Below are positions 5,858 through 5,965 of a stretch of 5,965 nucleotides of DNA, piece by piece. Made by a program: the position numbers and the translations under genes. Within the stretch, counting starts at the first letter, position 1. Each line of letters opens with the position of its first letter. The notes under the pieces are model-generated. The model did no database searches. It saw nothing but the letters and a program-made list of their open reading frames with translations, and was not told the origin of the DNA. The DNA comes from an uncultured Actinomycetes bacterium (GTDB lineage: Bacteria; Actinomycetota; Actinomycetes; Nanopelagicales; Nanopelagicaceae): NCBI GenBank assembly GCA_903839355.1, contig CAIMBV010000128.1, positions 1-5,965 of the forward strand, read 5' to 3'.

Positions 5858-5965
5858 TCAGGCCCTAGGGTGAGCGGTATCGAAGGCCTTTTGCAGCCTC
5901 TCCGGCGAGACATGCGTGTAGATCTGGGTTGTAGCGAGCGAAGAATGGCCCAAAATCTCCTGAAC
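5858..5965 (-). CDS. xerC: Tyrosine recombinase XerC (partial, C-terminal 35 residues)
   Basis: XerC acts with XerD at dif sites to resolve chromosome dimers before cell division. The frame is open to the window edge and ends at TGA (5858-5860), so only the last 35 codons are visible. They carry the hallmark [15 protein letters not shown]: the catalytic His of LGHS and, nine residues later, the nucleophilic Tyr of IYTHV, the same spacing as His266 and Tyr275 of E. coli XerC. The C-terminus AHPRA matches the XerC ending rather than that of generic phage integrases, which supports a chromosomal housekeeping recombinase rather than a mobile-element integrase. It lies upstream of rpsB on the same strand with a 203-base gap, so it is probably a separate or readthrough transcription unit. 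Family is certain; the XerC versus XerD/other Xer split is likely but rests on the tail. Confidence 0.9.
   Translation of the reverse strand, partial: VQEILGHSSLATTQIYTHVSPERLQKAFDTAHPRA

Noticed and set aside
5858..5965. Integrase of a mobile element at the right edge
   Set aside because: The C-terminal AHPRA and housekeeping context fit chromosomal XerC; no attachment repeats or foreign genes are visible.

Overview
This window reads as a conserved housekeeping block of an actinobacterial chromosome. All seven real genes and the partial eighth lie on the minus strand, so transcription runs from high to low coordinates: xerC (3' end only) > rpsB > tsf > pyrH > frr > cdsA > rlmN > dxr (5' part only). 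The long acidic tail on ribosomal protein S2, the actinobacterial look of the S2 and EF-Ts N-termini, and this gene order point to Actinobacteria (Actinomycetota). Base composition is close to 50% G+C by eye, which is low for the phylum. That fits a streamlined aquatic lineage (for example Nanopelagicales or a related freshwater/marine group), but the lineage is inference and cannot be fixed from this window.

Layout by coordinate: 1-528 dxr (cut by the window edge); 543-1676 rlmN; 1687-2535 cdsA; 2561-3124 frr; 3166-3882 pyrH; 3930-4760 tsf (GTG start); 4764-5654 rpsB; 5655-5857 a 203-base non-coding leader/promoter region; 5858-5965 the last 35 codons of xerC. Gaps between the seven genes from rpsB to dxr are only 3, 47, 41, 25, 10 and 14 bases. 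They are therefore very likely co-transcribed, at least in part, from a promoter in the 203-base region. No intrinsic terminator (stem plus U-run) is visible in any gap.

The genes combine translation (S2, EF-Ts, ribosome recycling factor, 23S rRNA/tRNA methyltransferase RlmN), pyrimidine nucleotide supply (UMP kinase), membrane phospholipid synthesis (CdsA) and isoprenoid precursor synthesis (DXP reductoisomerase). All show intact family motifs, and nothing looks horizontally acquired. There are no mobile elements, CRISPR arrays, rRNA or tRNA genes.

The interesting signal is at RNA level. (1) A perfect 13-bp inverted repeat brackets the pyrH start codon. In the mRNA it would pair the Shine-Dalgarno sequence with codons 8-12 and leave AUG in a 26-nt loop, a candidate translational switch or damper. 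(2) The rpsB leader packs five or six short perfect or near-perfect hairpins and one long-range helix into about 150 bases, including a GCAA-tetraloop hairpin, a hairpin two bases upstream of the Shine-Dalgarno and a 12-base palindrome centred on the start codon. It is a good candidate for an S2-binding autoregulatory leader or another structured RNA. (3) A small hairpin spans the frr stop codon just ahead of cdsA, which has a weak ribosome-binding site. No exotic protein system is present.
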